64,000 nucleotides of DNA from Sinohyriopsis cumingii (GCA_028554795.2 JAPYKE020000572.1:1-64000), one strand, 5' to 3'. Positions 20,816 through 33,299 are shown, counted from the stretch's first letter. The notes: generated by a model from the letters alone, not told the origin. Translations and numbers: made by a program.

Positions 20816-21079
20816 TATGAAAACTAAAACTTCATATGAAAAAAATATAAGGTCCATAACGCCAAACCGAAGGCTCTAACTAGAACTGATAGTTTCTCTA
20901 AATGGGTTAACTTGTTTTTTATTTCATTTTTGCCGTTCGTGTTTTCAAATTTGTATACGTGTCCATTTACCCGTCGGACACTCATTTTTTATCGCACCAT
21001 CTCTGCTGCTGTATTGTGTAAGTAATTAAATCATTAATATATCAATAATGGAATTTCGCACAGCTAGATTAGCTCGAGA

Positions 21080-21496
21080 GCAACTAGAGGCAATTATATC
21101 CCTGTTCTTGATACTGAAGTAGACTGTAGGATTATACAAGCAGATGGTACAGGAATCGGAATTGGTGATCGACCTGGTTTTGTTAATAACGGTATTATGG
21201 CGTTATTTAAAAGTCCCATATACATGATTGACGGAAGACCCATTGAATCATGCCTGGAAAACGTTGACATTGCCACGACGGTACTTGGCCATGCAAGATA
21301 CAGCGATGATTATTCGAGATCAGCTGGTCCGTCATTGATGTTTCCAAAGGATACAACTGATCATCCAGAAGACAGAAACGTAACACTAAACGCAGCTAGA
21401 ACTGAAGTTGATTCAATGAACGATGAATTCAACTTAGGATTTGCGGCACGTAGATCAATGTTAAATGATGAAGAAGAGTCATTGATGCTCCAGTAG
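21080..21496 (+). pseudogene. element 2 major capsid protein fragment
   Basis: A long frame with NNGIMALFKSPIYMIDGRPI, ARYSDDYSRSAGPS and then NLGFAARRSML. The order N..I.SLF...Y.I.G..I followed by a NxGFxxRR phrase fits the N-terminal half of double-jelly-roll capsid proteins in Polinton-like elements. The assignment rests on pattern and position, and the gene is partial. Confidence 0.5.
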
Positions 21497-21518
21497 AAAA
21501 CATGTAATTAAATCGCTC

Positions 21519-21996
21519 ATGATATGTATAATGTCATATCATCATGTTAGTGTCAGTGTGACTCCTGGTCAGATTAAAAACCTTCAATCAAAATCAGCAA
21601 AGAACTGTGGAATAAAAATATCACGAAAAATAGATCAGATCACAGGTGGTCAAAATAAACTATCATTGTCAGAACGTCAACTAAGGCATTTTAATGACGC
21701 CAAACAAACCAAAACAGACGTTAAACTTAATCTTTCTGCGAGCGCCATTAAAGATCCAATCCAGATTGGTGGTATATTTCCACTTCTGCTACTATACCAG
21801 CACAGATAACCTCTGAAGCTCCAGCTGTTGAAAAAGCAGCTGCAATTGGAGCCGGTGGACATGCTGCTGGAATGGCTTTGAAGAAAGCATCAGGAAAAGG
21901 AATAAAGACGTCAAAAAAATGGGGAAATGGTCGAAGATTGCCAGGAACCCCTCATTGGGACGGAAAAGGTCTGAGATTTCCAGGGACATTTCGCTA
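21519..21996 (+). pseudogene. element 2 small basic virion-type protein
   Basis: The first part is Lys/Gln-rich (ISRKIDQITGGQNKLSLSER). The end is Gly/Lys-rich (ASGKGIKTSKKWGNGRRLPG, then WDGKGLRFPG). Position between capsid and protease and the basic C-terminus suggest a pVI- or core-like virion protein that the protease would process. This is inference; I recognise no domain. It is broken. Confidence 0.4.
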
Positions 21997-22095
21997 ATTC
22001 TTCCTATGTTATATTTTGATTTACTTGATGCTGCAAAACATTAAATATTTAAAAAAAATGTATGCGTGATTAATTACCTAAACAAATAAATAGTA

Positions 22096-22415
22096 TTTAA
22101 ACTGGTATCATTAATCTCGATAAAAGTTCTGGTACAGGTACTCATTGGGTTTCATACGCGATTGATCCACGTGGAATTGTTTATTTTGATTCGTATGGGT
22201 CGGCACCACCAAAAGAGTTTTTAAAATATGTCGGCAGAGTGCAAAGTACTCCTCTTCAAAATATTCTAGTCTGGTATTCAACATTACCAACACAGACAAT
22301 AACCGATCCGCCAATATATTTCCGTGAAGTGATTGCTGCACTCAACGCTATATCAACATTTTCCGAATCACCTCATAAAGTTGTACATGCGTACACGAGT
22401 TATTTTTTAAAATAA
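22096..22415 (+). pseudogene. element 2 adenain-type cysteine protease
   Basis: GTGTHWVSYAIDPRGIVYFD followed by SYGSAPPKEFLKYV gives the His and Asp landmarks (GTHW, YFDSYG) of the adenovirus-like protease family. The downstream region with FREVIAALN is compatible with the C-terminal half. It matures capsid proteins in related elements. It is broken. Confidence 0.8.
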
Positions 22416-22431
22416 TTACTAATTATATAAT

Positions 22432-23150
22432 GGTTGATATTTATGGAAGATCTTTTTCCATCAAATAGAAAAACGATGATATTTATTTGTCGAATTATGC
22501 TACTAGAGATGATCTTGCTGATCTTTTGAACCTCTCTGGAGTTGACCGGGATGAAGTTGCTATTTTTCAAGATAAAAACGGTGTTTTAAGACGATTAACA
22601 TTAAGTGGGTCGACATAATTCGTAGAGTTCTCGGTGCTACCACGGATAACATTCCAGTATTTACTGACGGCGGTAGAATCAGAGACTCAAATGTATAAAT
22701 CACAACTATCAGAAATGAAATTATAAAAAGTGTTGCTAATCATTTACGATTCACGTGTGATACAATGACTGGTTTTCTCAGTATGGCTAATCATAAAATC
22801 ACTCATATCGGAGAACCAGAATCAGTCAATGACGCTTTAACAAAGGAATATATCGACAGTAGAACCCTCCCAATGAAGAACTCGTGTTTTTCAATTAATA
22901 ATGAAATGACCACATTTAAATCTGATTATAATACTCATGGAAACACATGTTTGAATTATCGCAAAAGAATAAATTGAATTGTTGATGATTTCTTAGGAAC
23001 ACCATTAGTTACAGGTATTAAACTCTCTGAAATTAACACAAAAATCGTCAATATTATGACAGCTATGACAGACATTGAAACAATTAATCAACGATTAGGC
23101 GCTATCAGAGATCCTAAATCAGTTTCAGAACTAATCACGATAGCGCAATA
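22432..23150 (+). pseudogene. element 2 fibre/collar-like protein
   Basis: YATRDDLADLLNLSG, then FLSMANHKITHIGEPESVND followed by ALTKEYIDS. The phrase 'N-K-I-T-x-x-G-x-P-x-x-x-x-D-A-x-x-K-x-Y' is common near the base of trimeric fibre proteins in such elements and in phages. It would attach the particle to cells. Placement just after the protease agrees with element 3. It is broken. Confidence 0.5.
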
Positions 23151-23509
23151 AAATATCTATGATATTAGAAAAAACAAGAAAATGTTATCGGTTGAATTCC
23201 GCGGAAGTAGCTGGTATGTATAGGCTGTCAATGTTCAGCGGTGCAAAATTTCGTATATTTACCACGTATCCCTGGTGTCATTCAGCCGATACATTTTTCT
23301 GGAACCGTGCTTATTGTGTTAAATAAATTAGGCGAATAAACATTTTTGCTGGAATCATCTGATAAAAAATTAAACACATCGTCTTACTACTAGTGTCTGG
23401 AATTTGTCGCTGAAACGCCTCAATTGATTACTTAATAATTAAAATAAAATGTGCATCCCAGTTGATGTTCAACGTTTTAGATAAAATCAAGCACTTGAAT
23501 GGCAAATGA

Positions 23510-23970
23510 AAAAATATTGTTGATAAATATACAGTAAAAGTAAAAACTTATCGCAGACGTGTAGTTGTTGTTGATATAATTGTTTATTCCGCATCTGCTA
23601 TTATTGCTGGAACTGGCGTATTATTATCAACAATAAGAATGACATCGATGGCAATTGTAACAATTTGTTTATCAGTCACAAGAACAGTTGCTGGTTTTCT
23701 TAATATTATTGCCAAAAAAAGATATGCACTTGTACAAACATGAAATTACACGATTATTCAGTAAAACTTCACGCATCGACGTTGGCATATTCTAAGTTAT
23801 CTTCGTTGTTGTTATCGAGTCTCGGAGATGGAATGATATCAGATTATGAATTTACACAGATGATTAAAATTTACAAAGACATAATGAGCGTGATAGAATC
23901 CACGTCTGATTTAAATAATAATAATAATAATGTCAACCCCGAACGAGTTATTACAGCAGATTGTCGTTAA
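23510..23970 (+). pseudogene. element 2 hypothetical membrane-type protein
   Basis: A hydrophobic stretch (SAIIAGTGVLLSTIRMTSMA) follows a basic segment. Next come a Leu/Ser-rich helix (STLAYSKLSSLLLSSLGDG) and an Asn run. I do not recognise it. It overlaps the start of the minor capsid gene in another frame, as compact viral genes often do. Confidence 0.35.
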
Positions 23971-24818
23971 TACAACTCCGTCAAAAGCTACGATGATATC
24001 AGCAAGCTCAACTAATCCTGAATTTAGAATTAACTTTCCAACTGCAATTCCATTGAAAGAAATAGCGCTAGCACAATTACGTGTATATTACAGTTGGCCA
24101 AATATCATATCAAGATCATTTGGTGGATTATCAGCAAATAATTAACTGGTATTTGCAAATAAAAATAAACAAGATGGATCTCCAGATTGCCATGTTGTTG
24201 GAATTCCCACGGGCAGTTATCAAATTGAACAAATTATAATTGATAAATATATACAGCGTAATCTGGTGAATTTATTTCTATCACCCTTGATAACGTTGGT
24301 TCGTTAACAGTGATAGCTATCTTAGATTCTCTTTCAGTCATAGATTTAATTTTGCGTTGGAATTCATCGGTCCAAAGCTCTGAAGATGATGGTGATCTGA
24401 AAAGGCCTAATGGAATTCTTTGCATCGAAGAAAAAAGCAGATTTCATCAGTGTGTTTGCCTAATGATGTAGGTACAATTGTGAGTTACATTGATGGCGAC
24501 TCACCACAGTATACCCATTTAAGATCTTCGATGCTCGCGTATGGTTCAATAAATCTATTGTCGATAGTGAACAGAGCCCCTAAATTTGCCGTTAGGTTAG
24601 AGACATATTCATTTTATATCAGTAAGAAACATGCAGATTTATTAAAGCTAAATATCGGCACTGAATCATCATTGGGTGAATGGAGATTGAAAACAGAACA
24701 ACTACACGGTTATGATGCAATAGCTGATGTCGAGTGTAAAAATACTTATTGTGAAAATATTAAAGAAACAATATCAGTATTGGTATATGATACTGTTGCC
24801 AGACATAAAACAGTTTAA
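23930..24818 (+). pseudogene. element 2 minor capsid (penton-type) protein
   Basis: It starts MSTPNELLQQIVVNTTPSKA and has FRINFPTAIPLKEIALAQLR, VYYSWPNI and IPTGSYQIEQI. The IPTGSYxIxxI and SWPNI phrases are those of the minor capsid proteins of Polintons from cnidarians and arthropods, as I remember them. A later frame (ADFISVCLPNDVGTIVSYID) fits the outer strands of the same fold. It is broken. Confidence 0.6.
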
Positions 24819-25840
24819 TTATACGGACTATGTGGATCAGGAAAGACAATACGTGTGATCGAATTATTTGGTCAGAGTTCTTCAAACTCTGTTAATATGG
24901 TTCTATTAACACCTACACATTGACTCACCAGGAAAATGAAAGTGCGAGGGTTAAAATCCAATACTTAGATCTTCTTTCGTTGGAAAGGTGATCAATGGAC
25001 TCCTGAACACGAGGGTAAAAATATATTCCAAGGATTATTATCTGGGATGATATATGTACCCTTTCATTAGAAACGTTAAAAATATTTCTAGATTGGTTGT
25101 TGACGAAAAATACTGCTGTAATAATGTGTGGCGATCATGGTCAACCGCCATCTTTTATTGGATTGTCTCCACATAAATGACAGGAATTTTGTTGATTATT
25201 ATGAAGAAATTACTGATGATCATAGAGCGCTTGATCCAGAATTAAGAGAGTTTAAGAAATTCACAGACTACAACCAAATAAAATTCAGCGTGAAATAATG
25301 CGTGAAATAACTTCAGAAACTCCTATGAACAATTTTTGGAATCTATGGAGACCGGATGATTTGGTAGTTGCAAGTAGAAAGTTAGTTCGTGATACATTTT
25401 AACAACAATTATTTCTGTTACATGAAGAAAAAATTTCAACTCTACCTGTACCATTTTGTTATTGACCATCAGATACGTGACGACAAAATATTGAAGTTGA
25501 TTATACCGGGATCGTCAGAGAAACAAAATCTTGTGCTAAATGATATTGTTTTAGTTCCTGCCAGTGTTGTTGAGAGCGCGTTAAGTATGGACAGAACTCT
25601 ATTTACGCTAGTATATGCTATAACGATTCTATTCGTCGAAAGGATTAACTATTTCTAATACTAATATTTTGATTACTGAAGATCGTATCGAATGGTCAAA
25701 TTTAATTTATCTCTCAGTGTCTCGAGTCAGAAGAATATCTCAGCTGCGGCGGGTTATCATAGACTTTACAGAAAATCAAGCTCAGGAAGGCAATATCGAT
25801 GATGTAGTAAGAACAAAAATTAACTGGTTATAAACAGTGT
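24815..25840 (+). pseudogene. element 2 SF1 helicase (replication protein)
   Basis: LYGLCGSGKTIRVIEL is a Walker A motif. LLTPTH follows, then IIWDDICTLS-type sequence over the Walker B site, and VIMCGDHGQPPS is the SF1 motif III. Near the end, IYLSVSRVRRISQLRRV matches motif VI. This is a RecD/Pif1-like helicase, often fused to or paired with the type B polymerase in Polintons. I see no polymerase domain here. It is broken. Confidence 0.75.
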
Positions 25841-25999
25841 GACAAACAAAATAAGAGCGACTTCGATATCGACGCTGAATTTATCATGACATTGAAACAA
25901 AGACAGAATAATCATTATGCAAGTTGTAACACAGTAATAGTAATGTTGTGACAATATTCAATTAATAATCCAAGACATTTTAACGTAGATAGATTTAAT

Positions 26000-27000
26000 A
26001 GTAGTTTTGGTCACACACGCAAAAATGTGATGCTTACCTTTCTTCGATGAAATCGACCTCGAGGCGCTAGTTCACAAAAGTGAACGCGGTGGTAATTGTG
26101 TGTCTTCAGGAACTACTTGTAATTGTTCGCGTACAAATCCACGCTGTGGAGCAATTGAATCTAGTCTGTAGATTGCAGGTCTACGCGTTGATCTTACCAC
26201 GCTGGAAATGTTATGTGTAGTCACACTCCAAATAGGATCAGTCGCTCTTTTCACCACCTTCAAGCTCACCTGGTTCAATAAATACCTCACAGTCACATTA
26301 CCTAGTACTGGTTGTTTTGAAAAGTCATGTCGTTGTATTGGTATATGTTTTTTTGTGTGATCTCTTTGGTAGGTTTCATACAAATCGCACGAGTAATTTC
26401 ATTATTTAATGCAGCTATTATACTTGGTAGTATTGCAACCCATTCACGAGATCTCTTTTCTTTCTGAATTATTTCCTTTGCATATTGATCTACAAACAAT
26501 CTCTCAGAAAGTGTTCGATTAAATCGTGCAACAATTGCCTGATCACGATAAATTGCAGTATGTCCTCGTCTAATCTTGACGTTATGCTTTTTCATCAGAT
26601 ATGATGCTAAACCAAGATATTCCTTGCCAGGATCAACCTGTAGCAACTATGGCGATCGCAAGGGTCCTCGTTGATACATTCGTTCAAACGCAGATACAAC
26701 TTCAACTGCTCTTTTAGTTGATAGTGGTTCTGCTTCTTTATATCTACTCACAACGTCAACGACAGTCAACGCGTATTTGTATGTACATGATTGACGTCTA
26801 TCAATTGTAATGGTATCGTGTGGTAAAAATGAAATATCTGCTTGACGAACTTCATTTAGAGCGCTGACATCAAAATGTGCATACTGAATATTTTTAGGTG
26901 GCAGTACATAAATTTGCCATATTGCCTGTCGTGCTAACCGTTTTACAGCAACAGAACGTGTGACATTTGCTGCATCAGCAAGTTTACTAATCGCTGCTCT
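26000..27000 (-). pseudogene. element 2 retroviral-type (DDE) integrase
   Basis: Read on the minus strand: KYALTVVDVVSRYKEAEPLS holds the first catalytic Asp, LQVDPGKEYLG the second, and later SIIAALNNEITRAI follows the Glu region. This is the Polinton integrase core. The same ALNNEITRAI phrase occurs in element 3. It is transcribed toward the helicase. It is broken. Confidence 0.85.
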
Positions 27001-27009
27001 ACCCCTTCA

Positions 27010-27040
27010 ATATCTTCTTGGGCTATAATAAATCGATTCC

Positions 27041-27072
<32 letters not shown>

Positions 27073-27570
27073 CGGTTGATTAATTACCGACCCCTAATAC
27101 TAGTTTAGCGTTCATCGCAGATTTTACTAGGGAGCTAGCAAGTTTTTCTCTGAGAGATTTTTTAATGCAATTTAACGAGTGAATCAACTTCACATCTGAA
27201 ATACGTCGTTGTTGTAAATCCTTAGTTTTATACGCTACATCCTAAACGTGACATGCTTGATCAATCGTATGTATTGGATACTCTCTAGGTCTTGGCTGAT
27301 CTCGCTCGTCAAGTCGGATATCAAGTCGAGTTCCAGGACCACAATAATTATATCCAGGAAAATGTTTTCTCCTGAATACGTAGCCCATGGGACTCCTGGT
27401 TATTTTCCTAATGAAGCAACGATATCACCAGATACTTTGTGTCCGGATATAAATTTATATTTTTTGTACCACATTTTACACATTTGCATGTAAGTGCACG
27501 CTTTTCTTTGTTATTATTGTTGTTAATCCACTTGTAGGGGTGGATGCTCTGCATCGAACACAATATAAAT
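27010..27570 (-). pseudogene. element 2 zinc-ribbon plus phospholipase-A2-like protein
   Basis: On the minus strand, MDLYCVRCRAST begins a zinc ribbon whose second pair is CVKCGTKN (CxxC...CxxC). It is followed by GYNYCGPGTRLDIRLDERDQ and IDQACHV. The YxGPG and D-x-A-C-x-x-H phrases are the calcium loop and active-site region of parvovirus-type PLA2 domains, which breach endosomes during entry. The same pairing occurs in element 3. The PLA2 assignment is by motif only. It is broken. Confidence 0.6.
27041..27071. repeat. (AAT)n microsatellite
   Basis: About ten aat units inside element 2, a sign of neutral decay. Confidence 0.9.
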
Positions 27571-27597
27571 CCATAATATTTATTATATTAGTACAAT

Positions 27598-28290
27598 ATG
27601 GATGTCATTGATTTTTCAGCAACACGAAAGCAAGAGCAAGTAACACTCATTTCAGCATTATCGACTTTACTCAGAATAATAATAATAGGTCCATCCGGAT
27701 CGGGTAAAATACAATTACTGCTTAATCTGATAATGAGACGGCTCAAGTGGGATAGGTTATATTTAGTGCCACCATCCGTACATGATCAGCGATGCTACGA
27801 TGTGCTTAAAGATTTTAATGAAAATGCAAAATTGTTGGACTAGGATGGTAATGATATTATTGATTTTATCACCTATATTGATGAAGCCCCATCTGTAGAT
27901 GACCTTAATGGATTTATTAATAATCTCATAATATACGATGATGTAATGCTGGACAAACAATGATATCCAGCTCGGATATTTTCCAGAGGAAGATATAAAA
28001 ACACCGTTGTTATATATGTTACTCAGCGATATACACAAATACCTTAAGTAATCAGAGATGACTGCAATATTTTAGTTGTGTTTAATGGAGTGGATACACA
28101 TACTCTGCGAAACTTTCATCAGACCTCGTGTTCAGAAGGATATTGATATGATTAAGTTCAAAAACTTCTATTCAGTAGCACAATCTACTCCACACGGATT
28201 TATCACGATAAATTTACATGATCCTCGATCGCGATATCGTATAGGTCTTAATAAAATATTTGGTTGTGAGACTGATATAATAATGATTTA
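27598..28290 (+). pseudogene. element 2 genome-packaging ATPase (FtsK/HerA type)
   Basis: MDVIDFSATRKQEQ, then IIIGPSGSGKIQLLLNLI (Walker A) and later NNLIIYDDVMLDKQ (Walker B). Downstream, NTVVIYVTQRYTQIP is a sensor-like strand and ILVVFNGV follows. The order is that of A32/FtsK-type packaging ATPases of Polintons. It pumps DNA into the capsid in related viruses. It is broken. Confidence 0.8.
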
Positions 28291-28300
28291 ATTACTCACA

Positions 28301-29772
28301 CACTAAAGAAGCAGGGAGGGCGCGACCACAAATGAATGTCCGAAAGGTAAACAAAACATATACAATTTTGACATATACGAACGACAAAGATAAAGTAACA
28401 CAATAAACTAACCCAATTAGAGAAACTCTCGGCCTTGCTTAGAGACTTCGGTTTGACGTTATTGACCTTGTATTTTTCTTTTTCTTTTTGTATGAAGTTT
28501 TATTTTTCATAAATCGACTTTCAAGCAAGTGCTCTGTTCACCTCCCTGCTGCTACCCGACTTAAAAGAAAAAAGTTTAGATTAGAGAAAACAGAGATCAT
28601 AAATAGATCAAGTTAGTCGGTCTGTCAAGAGTTTTTACGCGCTATTTTCGATGCAAAAGGGCCGGTCGCCCAGGTACCAATGCTCGATTTTACCTGTTTC
28701 ACTTTATATTGTTATACCTTATAAATGTTGCCAAATATTTGAAACACTACTGAATCCGTCGTCTGACTCATTATGCAAGATTCGAGGACTCCATCGACGC
28801 ACACACAGGCTTTCCTAAATATGTTGCCTTGGTATGTCCTTAGAAAATTACTTTACTTACATTTCCTCGGCATGATATAGCCAATGATATGATGGCAGTG
28901 TCGTTATAAACCAAACAAACAAGTATTACAGGCAGGAGGCAGTGTGGGCATTTAAAGATTTTTTTTTCACAAATTGTGTTTGGAGCAAAATCAGAAACGG
29001 AACTGGCAGTAGCTAGTATTATTGATTAATTAATTTATTTAAGTTACCTTTTCCTTGAACTAAAATTATGTTTATTGTTGCAACTGCAGGTATTGACATC
29101 TTGTTCAGACTGTCCTGAATATATTTTTTTTATCTGCTTCGTTTCACTTCTCAGTTCTTTTGAAAGAAATACTCAATACACTTAAATGGCGCAAAATACT
29201 GAATACAAAATAAATATGCATTACATATTTGCTAAACAACCTGATACTATTTCTTTCTCACTTTGTCTAGAATTCGTAAATACAAAGTGACAGAAAAACA
29301 TCAAGCAGCACTGAATTTGACTTTATAATATATAAAAATTTTTTTTATAAATATAGCCAATAAATCTGCCATTTTGTCACATGTTCGTTACCTCTGGCGT
29401 CAGTGATGCTGATTTAGATTCAAAAACTTATCACTATTTGTCTTGATGAGCTTTCATCTTACAGCTAAGACGTAATTAGATTGTCAATGTAATCAGTAAC
29501 CTAATTGTTTAAAAGATATTGATATCCTCAGCTGTTACTTGTTACCGCTTTCGTATTAAATATAGTTATTGGATATAACAACATCCTGATAGTACTCACC
29601 AGATGGTTTCTTTGGTAATTGTGATTTTGATATTTGGAATTTATTTATTTTATGTGTATTTACCCTTTTTAGTGCATTGCCTGAAATTACTCGCTTATTA
29701 TTTTGGTGATTCAAGTATCCATTCATTTTGAATCTTTTATGACGTATAACCCGTTACGTTGAAAATTCACAG
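28301..29772. other. intron 4, last part
   Basis: AT-rich sequence without recognisable exon or transposon. The less AT-rich patch at about 28,620-28,700 shows no domain in any frame. Confidence 0.5.
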
Positions 29773-29857
29773 GCTATGCCGTATACAAGCCAGCTGTGGC
29801 AGAGCAGATATCCAAAGTTAGCCATCATTGACTCCATGCACAAGGAATTGCCTGAAG
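29773..29857 (+). CDS. beta-helix host gene, exon 5
   Basis: The exon has 85 bases, starts in phase 0 after ttcacag and ends in phase 1 before gtgtgt. It reads AMPYTSQLWQSRYPKLAIID, then SMHKELPEG with the last Gly split over the intron. LWQSRYPKL is a conserved-looking phrase following a beta-helix core. The phase-1 end matches the next exon exactly. Confidence 0.88.
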
Positions 29858-30394
29858 GTGTGTTAATAATACATACTTTGAACTCTAATCATCAAAGAAG
29901 CAAAACTACAAATTCGTTTTCTTAATTTGATGAGGCGAGACGTTATTATAGTTCAATGTGAGATATTCTTTTGAATTTTATCACATGTAGGTATCGTTGA
30001 GTTTTACTTGTTCGATTACTATGGTCAATAATCAAGTTTAATGTGTTGCATTTTCTAAACTTGTAAAGAGAGTGGTTACATTTAGTTGATTTAGTAAAAA
30101 GTCTAAGTAGTTCAAAATTGACTGTCAGTTGAGTTGATATCACCGGGGATAATGGTGTAGATTCAAAGTATGCATCACTTGCATACTATTGACTGCATAG
30201 TTACTCCCTAGGTGATAATCGTAAACCACACATAACAAAGAAAGATGCCAGAAATAAGATTGCATATAGCTAATTTTATATTAGATGCAGACATATTCTT
30301 AGAAAAAGGTAGATGATATTGTGATATTAAATTAACTCTATACTGTATACATATATACATGCCATCTGTTGACGTTTCGAGAGAAATATTTCAG

Positions 30395-30507
30395 GTAACC
30401 AGATCCATCATAACGTGATATATCTTGGGGATGATAAAGAAGTCATGCATGATTACGATGGGTCGCTCAATAACGCTAGCTGGTTTAACGTCTCCTCTAT
30501 GTGGATT
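30395..30507 (+). CDS. beta-helix host gene, exon 6
   Basis: It starts after atatttcag with two bases that complete the Gly of exon 5 and ends in phase 0 before gtaagt. It reads GNQIHHNVIYLGDDKEVMHD, then YDGSLNNASWFNVSSMWI. A further beta-helix turn (GNQIHHNVIY) is visible, and the two Asn-x-Ser sites may be glycosylated if the protein is secreted. The following intron holds Polinton element 3. Confidence 0.9.
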
Positions 30508-31437
30508 GTAAGTACACGTAATACTAATCAGTATTACACCAGATATCAGCTGTTCTGAAGTACATGTTAAACAATGACAATACACCTTGTTTGAAACATC
30601 CAGGTATGGGATGGGAAAATGTTAATTGTTAATAAATCTGTCTACTAAAGGGGTATATGATATGTAGATGAAATACAAAAGGGAAAATTAACTCATTGCT
30701 AGATAGTAGGTGTATTATACGAGGAACGTGGTAGGTCTTGTGAGATTGGACTGCACATTGAATCCCTGTCACTTTAGCCAGTATCACTTTCAAGGCTTTA
30801 ACACCAAAAATTCCCTTAGATTATACTTCAAAAATGAAAGTTGTGTCTTATTTATAATTTTAGTGGTTGTTTTCAATCAGGAATAGTTCATTCATTGAAC
30901 ATAATATCACAGAACAAAAGTAACGGAATCTTGCAGAAAGGCAATAATATATTACACCAATCATCTGCAGGATATCAACATTTTTCAGAACATCATTTTC
31001 TTCATAGAGAATATGAAAACAAAATTAAATTTGTCTAAGTTTTAATTTAATCACAATGTCAACGTACGATTAAAATTGACAAGAAAAACAGAATACAAAA
31101 CTCATGTAGTACAATATAGTGAAGTCGATTGCATCAAATCATTCCCAATTCATGTGCCTAAACGCATCACTTCAAAGTTTTAATCAGTTAAAAATGTTTT
31201 ACTTCTTTTATTTTTTTATTTCCTTTCTTCTTAGGAAAACGTGGCTAATGTTAGAAGCACAAGTTGAAACATGTAATGAAAGTGTCATGAAAATTGAAAA
31301 AAAAAAACAACAATGTATAAGATGCGGAAGGTTGAAATCGCATATGTCATTTACTGATAATTCCAGGGGTAACCCACCTGCACCTGTCCGTCCTTCTAAA
31401 CACTATCAACCCAACAGTAGTATCATAATAGTCTTTT
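30508..31437. other. intron 6, first part
   Basis: No confident feature. Two open frames (30841-31038 and 31119-31445) have some varied composition, one with a Cys pair, CIRCGR, near 31316-31333. They do not join the host gene and match nothing I know. Confidence 0.4.
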
Positions 31438-31793
31438 GGAGTTAGGTAGAGGAGATGGGTCAATGCCTTTTATACCCATAACTTAAATACTTTTACCATG
31501 ATTGACTTGGAGTTAGGTAGAGGAGATGGGTCAACGCCTTTTATACCCATAACTTAAATACTTTTACCATGATTGACTTGGAGTTAGGTAGAGGAGATAG
31601 GTCAACGCCTTTTATACCCATAACTTAAATACTTTTACCATGATCGACTTGGAGTTAGGTAGAGGAGATGGGTCAACGCCTTTTATACCCTAACTTTAAA
31701 ACTTCTACCATGATTGACTTGGAGTTAGGTAGAGGAGATAGGTCAATGCCTTTTATACCCATAACTTAAATACTTTTACCATGATCGACACAC
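31438..31793. repeat. 71-bp minisatellite, five copies
   Basis: Units start ggagttaggtagaggagatg at 31438, 31509, 31580, 31651 and 31721. They are over 90 percent alike by eye, so the array is recent. Confidence 0.95.
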
Positions 31794-32099
31794 GCAAGTG
31801 TATGCGGTATCGTTAAATTTAAGCAGCAAAAACTAATTTTAGGGCTCGATTGAAAGTTTTACGTAGCAACATCGTCTAGGGTAAAATTATGTGGTCATTG
31901 CTAACTCTTGGAAATACAATTATACATTTTGGGGAAATATAATGACCACATCATTTTTTGGTCATTTAAACAACGATACCGTCAAGAAAATGCCACCGCA
32001 TGTACATACAATTTCTTCCTTGTATGCGGTGTCATTGTGGAAACTCTTTAGAAACAGACTGGTTAATCTTTGCGTGCGTGAATGATTTTGTACAGCAAG
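31794..32099. other. unassigned AT-rich sequence before element 3
   Basis: No motif recognised. It may belong to the decayed edge of element 3. Confidence 0.3.
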
Positions 32100-32299
32100 A
32101 TCTTCTGCTAGTGTGTTAATTTATATACACTGGCATAAAAGTACTTGATTTTCGCTAATTGTAAATCAGTTACCTGTTTAGGGGTCGCTAAAGCCACGGT
32201 TCCGTATCTGTGCGTGGAGACTTTGGTTGTTTTCTATTTCCACCAGTACCATTTCAAATTCACAAATTGTTTTGTTTATCTTCAATATCCTTCGAGTAG

Positions 32300-32640
32300 A
32301 TTGTTTTCTTACGTTGATAGCAATGAGGGTCTATGGTATTTTTCATATTAATAATGCGATCGCGAAGCGTAATTGCTCGACATGCCTGCTTTCGTTCGAT
32401 ACAAGCAGCACACACACTTATAACCAATTATTTTTTTACTGGTACAAATGTCATACACTCATTGAAAAGATCTTTCGGTGGCATATTTAAATTTCCAGCG
32501 ATTGTGCGTTCTTGAGGTCTCGCTTTACGTTCATATGAAACTATACCGATTAAAGCCATTGAATAGTTTCTAAAATGACCAATTTTATCGTCGCCAAAAA
32601 GCTGTTACAAGGACACGTGTGTCCTTGTTAAACAACATTT
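32300..32640 (-). pseudogene. element 3 unassigned fragment
   Basis: One minus-strand frame reads FGDDKIGHFRNYSMALIGIV, then IAGNLNMPPKDLFNECMTF. The composition is protein-like, but I cannot name the gene. It could be a structural gene of the element. Confidence 0.25.
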
Positions 32641-33299
32641 AAGATATTTCTCTTCTTGATTGAGTCAGTGTTGGTACATCATAATCAACGGTAAATGAAA
32701 TAGGGGTAGATCTGTCCTATAGTTCCACTTCGTAGTTGTAAAAACAACCCCTGCGCGTTTTAACGCGCTAATGCAATGATTCCAAGTTGACTTTGAGTTT
32801 GGATTGGTACATCAGGGTGACCCTTAACAAGATAATATTTTCAGTGTATACACCATTTTTACGCAGATATACATCGTAAAGTGAAAACAAACCGCTATCA
32901 ATGATGGTATCACTGGCAAGCCAAATCAATACACCGTCATCAAATTCAGCAACCTCATCACTGCGGTCAGAATCCATTACGTATCTGTAATGACAAATCT
33001 AATCTTAAACACAAACGCCAAAGATTGATGCTAAATACTTCAAACTGATTTATATCTCCGTAGACTAATGATGTTGATCGGGTTTGCCGATGCGTGATAT
33101 TGGTGACGAAAAACCAAGATCCCGCTGATCGTTTTTCAACACTGCCATTCTACCATACCCACCTTTCAGTCTCGGTTTTAATAAACAAATATGATCCACA
33201 CTCTCGCGCCCTTAAGATATAATGTTGAAATCTATCAAAGGCATTTGCAAAAGGAAGGAATAAAAGATCAGTCTTTTGCTCAGGTTATGGCGTCAGTTT

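Larger units (their letters stand above)
21040..28300. mobile_element. Polinton-like element 2 (AT-rich family)
   Basis: A 7.3-kb block in intron 4 holds, in order: a major capsid fragment, a small basic protein, an adenain-type protease, a fibre-like protein, a membrane-type protein and a minor capsid protein. An SF1 helicase follows, then an integrase and a zinc-ribbon/phospholipase-like protein on the minus strand, and a packaging ATPase. Protease, integrase, ATPase and jelly-roll capsid genes together define the Polinton/adintovirus group. I could not find terminal repeats, so the ends are approximate. It is broken, with some two dozen interruptions by eye, and it looks older than element 1. 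Confidence 0.85.
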
